A DNA stretch of 64,000 bases from Kiritimatiellales bacterium (lineage in GTDB: Bacteria; Verrucomicrobiota; Kiritimatiellia; Kiritimatiellales; Tichowtungiaceae), in contig JBBADV010000002.1 in the NCBI GenBank assembly GCA_041656295.1, positions 186,001-250,000 of the forward strand, written 5' to 3'. The notes beneath the pieces were generated by a model. That model saw nothing but the letters and a program-made list of their open reading frames with translations. It did no database searches and was not told the DNA's origin. Positions within the stretch are counted from its first letter, which is position 1; every line of letters begins with the position of its first letter. Shown here in pieces: positions 8,735 to 17,818 of the stretch. Position numbers and translations under genes: made by a program.

Positions 8735-11206
8735 ATGCCGGAAAAGCAGCAGATTTTTTTATTATGCAACGCGCACATTGATCCGGTTTGGCTGTGGGAA
8801 TGGGAAGAAGGCGCGGCGGAAGCGATCTCGACATTCCGTACGGCTGCGGAGCTGTGCGAGCAGAATGACACATTTATTTTTAATCATAACGAAGTGATGC
8901 TTTACCGCTGGGTTCAGGAGTATGCGCCGGAGCTGTTTGTCCGCATTCAGAATCTGGTCAAAGCGGGCCGCTGGCATATTATGGGCGGCTGGTTCTTGCA
9001 GCCGGATTGCAATATGCCGTCAGGCGAAGCGCTAGTCCGGCAGGTGCTCATAGGAAAACGCTGGTTCAAAAAATATTTCGGCATTGAGCCGTCGACGGCG
9101 CTGAATATTGATCCGTTCGGTCATTCGCGCGGGCTGGTGCAGATTCTCGCGAAGAGCGGATATGATTCCTATTTCTGCGGACGTCCGGAACCGCGTTTTC
9201 TGGATCTTCCGGCAGACGATTTTGTGTGGCGCGGGTTTGACGGTTCGGAGGTGATGGCAACGCGTTTCTGCGGCTGGTATAATTCGCCGCTCGGTGAAGC
9301 GCGCAAGACAATTGAGGAGCGCATCGCCGCAAATCCGAAACGTAATCCGCTGCTGGTTTTGTGGGGCGTCGGCAATCACGGTGGCGGGCCGTCACGCAAA
9401 GATATTCAGGATGTGAACGAACTTATTGCAGAGCGCAATGATGTTGAACTGATGCATTCAACGCCGGAAATGTTTTTCGCGAAACTGGCGGAGAAAAAAA
9501 ATGAGCTGCCGGTATTTGAGCGCGATCTGAATCCGTGGGGCGTCGGTTGCTACACATCGCAGATTCAGGTGAAACAGAAATACCGCCGGTTGGAAAACGA
9601 ACTGTTCATGACGGAAAAAATGTGTGCCGCCGCCGCGCTGTGCGGACTCATGGATTATCCGCGTGCCGATTTTTCCGCCGCGCTGAACGATCTGCTGAAT
9701 CTGCAGTTTCATGATATTCTTCCCGGCACAGCGATTGAACCGGCAGAAGACGCTGCGTTGCGTCAGGCGGGACACGGGCTTGAAATTCTGTCGCGCATTC
9801 GCGTGCGCGCATTTTTTGCACTGTCCGCCGGCGAGCGGAAAGCGAACGATGGTGAAATTCCGGTGCTAGTGTATAATCCGCATCCAGTCAGTTTCCGGCA
9901 GACGGTTGAATGCGAATTTAATCTCGCCGATGTTAACCGCGGCGAAACATTTTCGGACATTCACGTTTTTTCCGGCGGAAAACAGATTCCGGCGCAGGTT
10001 GAAAAAGAGAGCAGTACCGTGCGTGTGCAGTGGCGCAAACGGGTTGTATTCTCCGCCGATCTTCAGCCGGGAATGAACCGCTTCGATTGTGTGCCGGTTG
10101 AAATTCCGGCCAAGCCTGAAATTCAGATGCGTGAAGAAAACGGGCAGATCGTTTTTAAAACGCCGGAAATCGACGTGGTCATTAATACAAAAACCGGATT
10201 GATCGACCGGTATGCCGTCGCCGGAAAAAATATTCTTCGTCCGGATGCGTTCGCACCCATCGTGATTGCTGACAATGAAGATCCGTGGGGTATGCATGTT
10301 ACATCCTTCCGCAACACCGCCGGAAAATTTGAGTTGATGACGCCGGAAAAAGGTTCGCAGTTTTCGGGCCTGGAAGTGGTGCTGGATTCCGTCCGCATCA
10401 TCGAAGACGGCGACGCGCGCAGTGTGGTTGAAGCGCTGCTGCGCTACGGCGATTCGTTTATTTGCCAGCGTTATAAACTGCCGAAAACCGGCACGGAAAT
10501 TGAAGTTGAAATGCAGGTCTACTGGTTTGAAAAAGATAAAATGCTGAAGCTTGAAATACCTGTTGAACAGGCCGGCGCGCACCGCTTTCTCGGCCAGACA
10601 GTGTACGGCGTTCACGAACTTCCGGTAGACGGAACGGAAACCGTTTCGCAAAAATGGGTCGCGGCGGCGACGGACGAAACGGCGGTCACCTGCATTAACG
10701 ACGGTGTTTACGGCGCCGATTTTTCCGGCGACGGACTGCGCATCACGCTGCTGCGTTCGCCGGGATATGCGTATCATCCCGGCCCGAAACCCAAACCGCA
10801 AACGCAATATATTCCGCGCAGCGATCAGGGGCGCCGGAGTTTCAGATTCTGGATCAACGCCGGAAAAACGGAAGAGCGCTTAGAACAAATTGAATCTGAA
10901 GCGTTGATTCGAAATGAAAAACCGATGACGCTTTCCTTCTTTCCGTCCGGCGCCGGAAAAAAAGTTCCGCCGGTCATCCGGCTTTCCGATCCGGCGGTTC
11001 AATTATCGGCATTCAAAAAGGCGGAGGATGGCGACGATTATATGATCCGTCTGTTTGAGCCAACCGGAAAAAACCGCACCGCAAAAATTGCACTGCCGCT
11101 GTTCAACCGCGAAGAGGAGGTCACCCTCACGCCGTTCGAAGTGAAAACATTCCGGATGTCGGCGAACGATGGTTCGCTGACTGAACAGGATCTGCTTGAG
11201 CATTAA
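8735..11206 (+). CDS. GH38 alpha-mannosidase
   Basis: The protein has 823 residues. The start at 8735 is chosen over 8648 because it follows AGAAAGGA and places the family N-terminus correctly. The family zinc ligands are in LLCNAHIDPVW (His14, Asp16). The likely nucleophile is Asp126 in LNIDPFGHS, and GVGNHGGGPS near 213 carries a further conserved His. A helical middle domain and long beta-sandwich C-terminal regions follow, as in bacterial GH38. No signal peptide is seen, so it should act in the cytoplasm on imported mannosides. The LacI regulator starts only 43 bp after the stop, so co-transcription is likely. Confidence 0.92.
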   Translation: MPEKQQIFLLCNAHIDPVWLWEWEEGAAEAISTFRTAAELCEQNDTFIFNHNEVMLYRWVQEYAPELFVRIQNLVKAGRWHIMGGWFLQPDCNMPSGEALVRQVLIGKRWFKKYFGIEPSTALNIDPFGHSRGLVQILAKSGYDSYFCGRPEPRFLDLPADDFVWRGFDGSEVMATRFCGWYNSPLGEARKTIEERIAANPKRNPLLVLWGVGNHGGGPSRKDIQDVNELIAERNDVELMHSTPEMFFAKLAEKKNELPVFERDLNPWGVGCYTSQIQVKQKYRRLENELFMTEKMCAAAALCGLMDYPRADFSAALNDLLNLQFHDILPGTAIEPAEDAALRQAGHGLEILSRIRVRAFFALSAGERKANDGEIPVLVYNPHPVSFRQTVECEFNLADVNRGETFSDIHVFSGGKQIPAQVEKESSTVRVQWRKRVVFSADLQPGMNRFDCVPVEIPAKPEIQMREENGQIVFKTPEIDVVINTKTGLIDRYAVAGKNILRPDAFAPIVIADNEDPWGMHVTSFRNTAGKFELMTPEKGSQFSGLEVVLDSVRIIEDGDARSVVEALLRYGDSFICQRYKLPKTGTEIEVEMQVYWFEKDKMLKLEIPVEQAGAHRFLGQTVYGVHELPVDGTETVSQKWVAAATDETAVTCINDGVYGADFSGDGLRITLLRSPGYAYHPGPKPKPQTQYIPRSDQGRRSFRFWINAGKTEERLEQIESEALIRNEKPMTLSFFPSGAGKKVPPVIRLSDPAVQLSAFKKAEDGDDYMIRLFEPTGKNRTAKIALPLFNREEEVTLTPFEVKTFRMSANDGSLTEQDLLEH

Positions 11207-11235
11207 ACATCGCCGGAGTTTGACTTTTTCCGTCG

Positions 11236-11243
11236 AACCGGTT
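11236..11243. promoter_or_regulatory. Possible LacI-family operator core
   Basis: The perfect 8-bp palindrome AACCGGTT lies 6 bp before the ATG of the LacI gene. AACCGGTT is a common core of LacI-family operators, so autoregulation is possible. The flanks are not symmetric, which weakens the call. Confidence 0.3.
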
Positions 11244-11249
11244 TAGCAT

Positions 11250-12284
11250 ATGCAAATGCAAAAACCGGTACGCATGATGGATATTGCTGAAAAAGCGGGC
11301 GTTTCCTGTACGACCGTTTCGCTGGCATTGAAAAATCACCCGCGCATTGGCGAAGCAACGAAAACAAAAATTCTGCGCATCTGCAAACAGATGGGCTATC
11401 AGCCCGATCCGGCGGCGCAGGCGCTGGCTTATAAGCGTTCGCAGACCTCGTCAGAAACCTATCTTGGCACGCTGGCTTTCCTGACAAGTGAGTCCGGCGC
11501 GGAGTTAAGGAAACGGAACAAAGCATCGTCGCTTTGGGACCGGCAGCTCGAACAGGCCTGCCGGAATATGGGTTACCGGCTGGACCATTTTGTGGTCAGA
11601 TCCGAAGAAAAAGAACAGCGCCCGCTGAGTCGTATTATGCAGTCGCGCGGTATTTCCGGTTTGTTGATTCACGGCTATCACGAAGAGGTTCGTCAATGGG
11701 CGCTTGACTGGGACCGTTTTGCTGTCGTCGCGCAGTCCGCATCGCTGCATGAACACTTTGTGCATAACGTACTGAGCAGTTCCTATCAGGATGTGTATGA
11801 TGCGATGATGCATTTGAAAGGTCGCGGCTACAATCGTCCCGGATATTTTTTCACACCGCGAACACCGAATGCATACACCGCCGGATTTTCCGCCGCAATG
11901 GAAACCCTGAATCTTTCCGCGCGCGTTCCGAAGCTTGCCGCAAAACATACGGATTATCTTGAACAGAAAGATGAATTTCTCAGTTGGGTGAAAAAATATA
12001 AACCCGATGTCATTGTAACAAGTTCCGGTGCGGAATATATTGAACTGCTTGAAAAGGGCGGCTTTCGTGTCCCTGAAGATATCGGCTATCTCGGCCTTGA
12101 TGTACTGCCGGATACGATGCATCTTTCCGGATTATACCAGTCGCGCGAAACCACCTATAAAGTCATTGTTGACCTCATTCACGGCATGCTCATGCGCAAT
12201 GAACTCGGAATACCGGAACAGCCGATGTGCATTCAGATTCCGTCAAGCTGGAACGAAGGAAAAACGCTGCGGGCGGCAACGTAG
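11250..12284 (+). CDS. LacI-family transcriptional regulator
   Basis: The protein has 344 residues. The N-terminal HTH is clear (MDIAEKAGVSCTTVSLALKN), followed by the hinge helix region (PDPAAQALAYKR, about 52-63) and a periplasmic-binding-like sensor domain. The residues around the hinge fit a LacI/GalR repressor. There is an alternative ATG two codons in; neither has a good ribosome site, which fits translation following the GH38 gene 43 bp upstream. It probably controls the GH38 operon or nearby sugar genes. The effector is unknown. Confidence 0.9.
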   Translation: MQMQKPVRMMDIAEKAGVSCTTVSLALKNHPRIGEATKTKILRICKQMGYQPDPAAQALAYKRSQTSSETYLGTLAFLTSESGAELRKRNKASSLWDRQLEQACRNMGYRLDHFVVRSEEKEQRPLSRIMQSRGISGLLIHGYHEEVRQWALDWDRFAVVAQSASLHEHFVHNVLSSSYQDVYDAMMHLKGRGYNRPGYFFTPRTPNAYTAGFSAAMETLNLSARVPKLAAKHTDYLEQKDEFLSWVKKYKPDVIVTSSGAEYIELLEKGGFRVPEDIGYLGLDVLPDTMHLSGLYQSRETTYKVIVDLIHGMLMRNELGIPEQPMCIQIPSSWNEGKTLRAAT

Positions 12285-12342
12285 TTTTAACTGCGAATGG
12301 TTGGGAGTTTGGGGTTTGAAGTTGGGAGTTCCATACCGCAGC

Positions 12343-12402
12343 TTTGGAAAATCCGCAGATGACGCAGATCAACGCAGATGGTTTTAACCGCAGAGGTCGC
12401 AG
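12343..12402. repeat. Dispersed intergenic repeat, ACGCAGAT type
   Basis: CCGCAGATGACGCAGATCAACGCAGATGG and TTAACCGCAGAGGTCGCAG give a roughly 10-12 bp spaced repetition of CGCAGA. It is related to the strings at 590 and 6190. It borders the RAYT element. Confidence 0.45.
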
Positions 12403-12419
12403 TTGGGAATTTGGGGTTT

Positions 12420-12467
12420 GGAGGGTCGCAGGCTCTGCGACTGCGGACGGCGAGCCGCCGTCCCTCC
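12420..12467 (+). repeat. REP-like palindrome unit R1
   Basis: The unit is closed by GGAGGG and CCCTCC and contains two hairpins: GTCGCAG with CTGCGAC, and GGACGGCG with CGCCGTCC. The whole would fold as a three-way junction in single-stranded DNA. Confidence 0.7.
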
Positions 12468-12490
12468 AAGGGTTGAATTGTTCATGTTTT

Positions 12491-12527
12491 GGAGGGTCGC
12501 AGGCTCTGCGTCCTAAAAAATGGAGGG
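12491..12527 (+). repeat. REP-like palindrome unit R2 (short form)
   Basis: GGAGGGTCGCAGGCTCTGCG, then TCCTAAAAAATGGAGGG. It holds one hairpin only (CGCAG/CTGCG). The unit at 13281-13317 is its reverse complement with one mismatch. Confidence 0.65.
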
Positions 12528-12570
12528 TCGCAGGCCTCTGCGACCGCGGACGGCGAGCCGCCGTCCCTCC
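12522..12570 (+). repeat. REP-like palindrome unit R3
   Basis: Same design as R1. Hairpin one is a perfect GGTCGCAG/CTGCGACC, hairpin two is GGACGGCG/CGCCGTCC, and the outer stem is GGAGGG/CCCTCC. It shares its first six bases with the end of R2. Confidence 0.7.
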
Positions 12571-12607
12571 ATTGGGAAAATGAATATCCCTCCGGATGGG
12601 AAATCGG

Positions 12608-13078
12608 TCACCACCGCAAATGATGAATGATTCCATGGAAAGGCCACTCTTCCGGCGTGGAGGTTAATCCGGCGCGCACCGGGTTATATAGAATATAATT
12701 CCATTTTTCGGTATAGCTTTCGTCGCGCCGTAATTGAGTGTCCCAGCAATGGCGCTGCCACATGGGTTTCAGTTCCGGACACGCTCGACTGACAAACCGT
12801 TTCCAGTATGTTGTCCACGACAAAACATTTTCCGGATTGTGACATCCCGGCGAACAGAACAAATGAATGTGATCCGGCATGATGACATAACGTCCAACAT
12901 GCCATTGCTCAGCAGAGTTCCAGGCAGATATCAGCGCCTGGTGAACAGGCTCCTGAGCCAGGATTTTCCGGCGGCGGGCGGTACAGACCGTTAAAAACAG
13001 AATGACAGGTTTATTGAATTGTTCGATTGGAGGATAATGCACGGGATGGGTTCGATTGGGTAAACGATCAGAATTCAT
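12608..13078 (-). CDS. RAYT transposase (REP-associated Y1 transposase)
   Basis: This 156-residue intact member of the Y1/IS200-like HUH family is of the REP-associated type. The metal-binding HxH lies in VIMPDHIHLF (about 91-100). The likely nucleophile tyrosine is in the WNYILYNPVRAGL block (about 127-139). RAYTs cut and join single-stranded DNA at REP hairpins, recognising a short foot such as GTAG or GGAG. Here the gene sits between five palindromes that begin GGAGGG, which fits that model. No other transposase gene is nearby, and it is not part of a host operon. Confidence 0.88.
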   Translation of the reverse strand: MNSDRLPNRTHPVHYPPIEQFNKPVILFLTVCTARRRKILAQEPVHQALISAWNSAEQWHVGRYVIMPDHIHLFCSPGCHNPENVLSWTTYWKRFVSRACPELKPMWQRHCWDTQLRRDESYTEKWNYILYNPVRAGLTSTPEEWPFHGIIHHLRW

Positions 13079-13214
13079 ACGAGTACGGTAATGGAACCAG
13101 CCGATCTTTTAAAGTTTAAGATCGCGAAATTAAATGAATGGTTGGAAATGGAGAGTCGCATTTTTTAGGACATTGAGGCCAATGTCCCTCCACGGGTTGA
13201 ATTGTTTATGTTTT

Positions 13215-13263
13215 GGAGGGTCGCAGGCCCCTGCGACCACGGACGGCGAACCGCCGTCCCTCC
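13215..13263 (+). repeat. REP-like palindrome unit R4
   Basis: A right-hand copy in the same orientation as R1 and R3: GGTCGCAG/CTGCGACC, GGACGGCG with one changed base in the loop-proximal arm, and outer GGAGGG/CCCTCC. Confidence 0.7.
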
Positions 13264-13280
13264 ATTGGGAAAATGAATGT

Positions 13281-13317
13281 CCCTCCATTTTTTAGGACGC
13301 AGAGCCTGCGTCCCTCC
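13281..13317 (-). repeat. REP-like palindrome unit R5, inverted copy of R2
   Basis: It reads CCCTCCATTTTTTAGGACGC then AGAGCCTGCGTCCCTCC, the reverse complement of R2 with one mismatch. R2 and R5 therefore form an inverted pair around the transposase gene. Confidence 0.65.
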
Positions 13318-13345
13318 AAACTTCAAACCCCCAAACTCCCAACTT

Positions 13346-13920
13346 CAATCGCAACCTTCGAAGTCAACCGCTAAACCAAAAAAGGAATTCCGGTATTTCC
13401 GTCGCGTACTATAATCAGCCGCACTCACAGGAGAGGTGTGTTTAATCAAATTGTGATTACACCGTATCTAAGAAAAAAACAGGAGGTTGTTATGAATAAA
13501 CAATGGGTGGTTGGATTCTTGATACTGAAAATTCATACAATAAATCAAATGCAATTAAAGGAATGATCCTTTTCACACAGGGAATTTCCGGCAATGGAAT
13601 TGTTCTGTTCAACAACGCCTGTTTTGGAACGACATTGAACGATGTACTTCTTCCAAAAATAGAGAAATGACCAGAGTGCAACGCTAAAGCAAAAAAGAAA
13701 TATCAAAAAAAATTATTGAGGATATATTTTTTACAGTCTGAGGCGGGCTGTAAATGACCCGAAACGAAAAACAAGAGGAGAGAGCGATGAAGGAAGTATG
13801 TATAGCATCTGATCGTGACTGATACAGCTTAGCTATCGTTAATGATCGAACGCGTGTTGGAATGGAATGGTCTGTTCCAGTGAATAGAGGCAGGTATGGT
13901 TAACAAAGGAGAAAGGTACG
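13346..13920. other. 575-bp decayed region
   Basis: The gap holds the small pseudogene at 13492-13670 and an 11-codon ORF with a good ribosome site at 13788 (AGAGGAGAGAGCG then ATGAAGGAAG). Otherwise nothing is readable until the ribosome site GGAGAAAGG of the next gene. Several start signals without genes suggest repeated deletion of short secreted-protein genes. Confidence 0.4.
13492..13670 (+). pseudogene. Remnant of a small secreted beta-sandwich protein
   Basis: A strong AGGAGG precedes the ATG at 13492. The frame gives a signal-like MNKQWVVGFLILKI and stops after 24 codons. In another frame, up to the stop at 13670, the translation NGIVLFNNACFGTTLNDV resembles the last strands of LamG/concanavalin-like secreted proteins. 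This looks like a start and an end joined by an internal deletion with a frameshift. The parent family cannot be named. Confidence 0.35.
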
Positions 13921-14655
13921 ATGAAATCAATAGTAAAAATTATGGCGGGGTTGGTGTTGGTAAGTGTTGCCGGTGTTCGCGGAAGTATAATTTCCGAGAA
14001 TTTTGACAGTTATGTGCCGGGCGATCTTGCCGCTCAAGGCGGGTGGTTCACGGCGAATACGATTGCTGATCAGACAATCACGGTTGTTGCCGGCGGGTCC
14101 GGGTTTGATGGGGGAGCGGGGCAGTCGCTTCGTATGTATGATAATGAAGCCGGTAATAAGCAGCTTATTGCGACTATGAATTTTGATGCAATAGAGAGTG
14201 ATGTGTCGGTTACGTTTGATTACAAGCATGTGAATGGCGCACAAAGACCAATAGTCAGCTTGAGGTCGGGCAACACCATAGCACTAACGTTAAGTATGAA
14301 TTCATCAGGATCTGTTCAGTATCACACCGGCGCGGCCTGGCACAATGCCGGTGCTACTGTTACGCTTAGCAATGATACATGGTATCGCGTGACGCTGACG
14401 ACTGATCTTGCGTCCAGCACATACGATATTTCTATTACTGATGTTTTCGGCGGTACGGTATTGGCATTTTCTGATGCCCCATTTGTAAACACTGTCAGCA
14501 ATTTGTCCCGTCTTGTATTTTCAACACAAAATGAAGGTATTGGAGCTGATTTTTATATTGATAACGTAACCCTTGTTCCGGAGCCCGCCACGCTGGGTTT
14601 GTTCATGATATCCGGCTTTTGCATAATGATGTGCAGAAGGAGTCTACAGTTCTGA
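13921..14655 (+). CDS. PEP-CTERM anchored beta-sandwich protein, copy 1
   Basis: The protein has 244 residues, in order: a signal peptide (MKSIVKIMAGLVLVSVAGV, cut near residue 21), a concanavalin/LamG-like domain beginning ENFDSYVPGDL, and a C-terminal PEP-CTERM tag made of VPEPATLG, a hydrophobic helix and the basic CRR near the end. PEP-CTERM proteins are processed by an exosortase and exported to the surface or matrix. The exosortase itself is not in this window. A ribosome site (AAAGGAGAAAGG) precedes the ATG. A near-copy, including this leader, lies at 17128. The ligand is unknown, possibly polysaccharide. Confidence 0.85.
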   Translation: MKSIVKIMAGLVLVSVAGVRGSIISENFDSYVPGDLAAQGGWFTANTIADQTITVVAGGSGFDGGAGQSLRMYDNEAGNKQLIATMNFDAIESDVSVTFDYKHVNGAQRPIVSLRSGNTIALTLSMNSSGSVQYHTGAAWHNAGATVTLSNDTWYRVTLTTDLASSTYDISITDVFGGTVLAFSDAPFVNTVSNLSRLVFSTQNEGIGADFYIDNVTLVPEPATLGLFMISGFCIMMCRRSLQF

Positions 14656-14674
14656 TTTCATTATCGAAATCGGT

Positions 14675-14703
14675 CGCAGAATACCCCGTGGCTTGCCACG
14701 GGG
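14675..14703 (+). terminator. Hairpin, also a dispersed repeat
   Basis: CCCCGTGG pairs with CCACGGGG around CTTG just after the PEP-CTERM gene, with a short T run 6 bp later. The 23 bp from 14675 (CGCAGAATACCCCGTGGC onward) recur inverted with one change at 55122-55144, so this is also a repeat family. Confidence 0.5.
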
Positions 14704-14741
14704 AGGTTCGTTTTTGAAAATTTGTGTAAAAAAGGTGTGAT

Positions 14742-16994
14742 ATGTTAAAAAACATAAAACAAGCGCCGAAATACGGTTTTAGGACAGTTTCTTATAGGCG
14801 GCGCATGCATGTTTGCCTGTCAATATTGACGATGGGCTTCATTGGATGCGGTGCTGAAGCCGTCGGGGCGGGACAAGGCGCCGCAGCAACACCTTTGGGA
14901 GCGATCATATCGGTCAGGGGCTCCGAACCGGCGCCGACCCGCTTATCGCCAGCCAATCTTAAAATGATGCCGGAATCTTCTACTGTGACATTTGATTTGC
15001 CGAGCCTGCCTGAGTCAAGGAATGTTTGGGTGCGTCCTGTCGCGGAAACGGCAGGCTCTGCCGGATCAATCGTGCGAAGCGCTTGTTCCGAAATGAACGG
15101 GTTCGCATCATATGTTCTGAGCTTCGAAGGTATGCCGGATGGGTTTTACGCGTTAGAGGCTGGCAGTATAGACGCTGTAGATGTGCTGGGTACATTCCAG
15201 GTGCGGCATCGCGGAGCGGGCTTCACTTTCATTCCATCGGCATCAGTTTGTACAAATTATGCCTACCCTCCCGAAATCGCGTCTTGGAGCAGTGAAGATA
15301 AAGCACTGCAACGAACAGACGGGGCACAGTTGGTGCAACGTGTGTTAAGTGAGATTTCTTCCGGTGCAAATGAAATTATTATTTCTGCCGGAAATTATCG
15401 TGTGGGTGACTCGAAACAAGCGGTTTTTTCGCTGACTAATGTTCACAACCTCACGATTGACGGTGGCGGGGCTGTTTTTTGGCTGACGGATATGGCAAGC
15501 CGACTATTTGATCTAAACGGGTGTTCGAATGTCTTGCTTAAGAATTTCACGGTTGATTACGATCCGTTGCCTTATGTTCAAGGCACCGTCTCTCGTGTTG
15601 TAACCACGGCTCCGGCCTGTCTCGAGTTTGTGCTGGACCCCGGGTTTGAGGGGGCAATGCAGAAATACCAAAGTTTTTCGCCGAAAAAAACAGGACAAAT
15701 TCATATTTTTACGGCGGACGACAGCGCGGGGCTGCCCTTAGCTCCGCTCTGGATTGCCGGACATGACAAGTCCTTACCAATTGAATACGATGCGACTACA
15801 CGTAAAGCCCGTGTGCAATTGGCCGTTCGTGAAGAATCCCGTGCACAACCGGGTTGGGGTATTGCAGCGGGCGATTTGGTCGCTCTGACGCCTCGTTACT
15901 ACGGGAAATCGCCTTTGTATATGACCGCGTGCAGCGATGTTAAATTGTTAAATGTTCATTTATTCGGAGGGGGGCGATTCGGTGTTGAAAGCATAGTTTC
16001 GAGGGGTCTTGAGTTAGACGGCTGCCGGCTCGTGCGCAGGCCGAATACCCGCCGTCTGGTTTCGAGTAATATGGATGGATTTCATCTTCGGAACAATGTC
16101 GTAGGCCCCCGTTTGTTTCAGTGCGTAGTCGAAGCCTCAATGGATGATGCGATTGCTATGCCCGGAATGAATGCGTTTGTTTTACGACAGAAATCTCCAC
16201 AGGAACTCATTGTGGCAACCAGATCGAAGGATGTGGACATCAATGCGGAGGTCGGGTCGCGGTATGAATTCTTTACCGGCACTGAATTTGTAAAAGAAGG
16301 GGAAGCGATTGTGACTGCAATCGAAGAGGCTCCGGGGGAAAAATCCGCTCTCCCCCCGGGACTGCCGTTTTCCTGGATAGCAGAGCTGATGGACGCGTTG
16401 CGTCCGTACTGTATCACACTGGACCGTCCGGTGGAGGTCGCAGCCAACTCCTATGCCATATCGGATTTATGGCAGGCTTCGGGATTTGAAATCACGGACT
16501 GTTACATTCGAAACAACTGGGCATTGGGAATTCGTGCCACCGGTGTTGGAGGAAGAATAAGCGATTGCATTTTTGATTATACGCAGGGAATCGGAATGCG
16601 CTTGGATAATCGATGGTTGATTGGTTCGGTGATTAGCAATCTGTCAATTTCCGGCAATGTTTTTTATAAAGTGAGACCGGATTCGCCATCCAATATACCA
16701 ATATGCGTCACTCTTAATCCCCGGGACGGTGTGAGTGTGCCGGTTTTCGATTGTGTCAATATTATGAACAACCAGATCATTGATGCCCCGTATGCCGGTA
16801 TTTTTGTCAGCGATACAACGCATTTAAATATTACTGGTAATCAATTTATGAAAACAACTCTGAAGAACAATGATCCGTTTCCGGAAATGAATACGGTCAT
16901 TGTGTTAAGCAACTGTCCTGAGGCAGTACTTGACGCGAATAACTTTGTCGACGCTAGTTCGTTTTCGACGAACAATGTGTCGATAGAAGAGTGA
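14742..16994 (+). CDS. Secreted right-handed beta-helix protein
   Basis: The protein has 750 residues. The N-terminus is basic, then hydrophobic (MHVCLSILTMGFIGCG, about 22-37); cleavage near AEAVGA or at the Cys as a lipoprotein are both possible. From about residue 200 the sequence has the ladder of a parallel beta-helix: NLTIDGGGAVFW, NVLLKNFTVDY, later NIMNNQIIDAPYAGIFV and LNITGNQF. A beta-rich insert lies near 300-370. This fold is used by pectate lyases, polygalacturonases and GH110-type galactosidases; the order FxLTNVHNLTIDGGG then NFTVDYDP loosely recalls GH110. Catalytic residues cannot be assigned. It lies between the two PEP-CTERM copies. Confidence 0.7.
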   Translation: MLKNIKQAPKYGFRTVSYRRRMHVCLSILTMGFIGCGAEAVGAGQGAAATPLGAIISVRGSEPAPTRLSPANLKMMPESSTVTFDLPSLPESRNVWVRPVAETAGSAGSIVRSACSEMNGFASYVLSFEGMPDGFYALEAGSIDAVDVLGTFQVRHRGAGFTFIPSASVCTNYAYPPEIASWSSEDKALQRTDGAQLVQRVLSEISSGANEIIISAGNYRVGDSKQAVFSLTNVHNLTIDGGGAVFWLTDMASRLFDLNGCSNVLLKNFTVDYDPLPYVQGTVSRVVTTAPACLEFVLDPGFEGAMQKYQSFSPKKTGQIHIFTADDSAGLPLAPLWIAGHDKSLPIEYDATTRKARVQLAVREESRAQPGWGIAAGDLVALTPRYYGKSPLYMTACSDVKLLNVHLFGGGRFGVESIVSRGLELDGCRLVRRPNTRRLVSSNMDGFHLRNNVVGPRLFQCVVEASMDDAIAMPGMNAFVLRQKSPQELIVATRSKDVDINAEVGSRYEFFTGTEFVKEGEAIVTAIEEAPGEKSALPPGLPFSWIAELMDALRPYCITLDRPVEVAANSYAISDLWQASGFEITDCYIRNNWALGIRATGVGGRISDCIFDYTQGIGMRLDNRWLIGSVISNLSISGNVFYKVRPDSPSNIPICVTLNPRDGVSVPVFDCVNIMNNQIIDAPYAGIFVSDTTHLNITGNQFMKTTLKNNDPFPEMNTVIVLSNCPEAVLDANNFVDASSFSTNNVSIEE

Positions 16995-17103
16995 TGTTTT
17001 TTCTGGTAAGAACAGTTTTAAACTTCTTCCTGAACGTCATCATGATCTTTGGGTTCATCACAGAGCAGCGTCTCAGAGTTGTCTTTGAGTTGAGAGGTTA
17101 GGC

Positions 17104-17796
17104 GGGTTAACAAAGGAGAAAGGTACGATGAAATCACTAGTAAAAATTATGGCGGGGCTGGTGTTGGTAAGTGTTGCCGGTGTTCGCGGAAGTATAATTT
17201 CCGAGAATTTTGACAGTTATGCGGCGGGCGATCTTGCCAATCAAGGCAGGTGGTTCGTGGCGAATGTGAATGATCATCAGACAATCACGGTTGTTTCCGG
17301 CGGGTCCGGATTTGACGGGGGAGCGGGACAGTCGCTTCGCATGTATGATAATGGAGACGGTAAGCAGCCTATTGCGTCTATGAATTTTAATGCAAAGGGG
17401 AATGTGTCGGTTACGTTTGATTACAAGTGTGTGAATGGCGCACACAAACCGGTAGTCAGTTTGAGGTCGGGCAGCACCGTAGCACTAACGTTAAGTATGA
17501 ATACGTCAGGATATGTTCAGTATTTCTCCGCCGGGGCCTGGCACACTACCGGTGTTGCGCTTAGCAATGATGCATGGTATCGCGTGACGCTGACGACTGA
17601 TCTTGCGTCCAGCACTTATGCTATTTCTATTACTGATGTTTCCGGCGGTACGGTATTGACATTTTCTGATGCCAAATTTGTAACCGCTGTAAGCAATTTG
17701 TCTCGTCTTGTATTTTCAATGAATAATGAAGGTGTTGGAACTGATTTTTATATTGATAACGTAACGTTAGTGCAGTTCAGGAGCCCGTCACGTTAG
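17104..17796 (+). pseudogene. PEP-CTERM protein copy 2, anchor lost by frameshift
   Basis: This is a close duplicate of the gene at 13921. The match begins in the shared leader GGTTAACAAAGGAGAAAGG at 17104 and the ATG is at 17128. The 222-residue product keeps the signal peptide and the beta-sandwich but ends NVTLVQFRSPSR. Compared with copy 1 there are about five extra bases before GAGCCCG. Reading on in the displaced frame restores EPVTLDLFTISGFCIMMRRN, the remains of a PEP-CTERM tag. The product may therefore be secreted but not sorted by exosortase. Truncated secreted protein and plain pseudogene are both possible readings. Confidence 0.75.
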
Positions 17797-17818
17797 ATTT
17801 ATTTACGATATCCGGCTT

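Larger units (their letters stand above)
12401..13345. mobile_element. REP/RAYT element with inverted ends and internal palindromes
   Basis: The block contains one RAYT transposase gene on the minus strand between REP-like palindromes. The left boundary (GTTGGGAATTTGGGGTTTGG, 12403 onward) is the inverse of the right boundary (AACCCCCAAACTCCCAAC, about 13327-13344), imperfectly. Inside, three palindrome units lie on the left and two on the right, joined by matching linkers such as GGGTTGAATTGTTCATG (12470 and, with one change, 13194) and CCATTGGGAAAATGAAT (12569 and 13262). Ends were judged by eye; no target duplication was identified. Confidence 0.6.

Noticed and set aside
9866..10807. Long minus-strand frame (313 codons) inside the GH38 gene
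   Set aside because: It is a shadow of a well-supported glycosidase gene, with no family features and no start signal.
12420..13317. Repeated units resembling a CRISPR array
   Set aside because: The units are palindromic, of unequal spacing, in both orientations, and surround a RAYT gene; there are no unique spacers and no cas genes.
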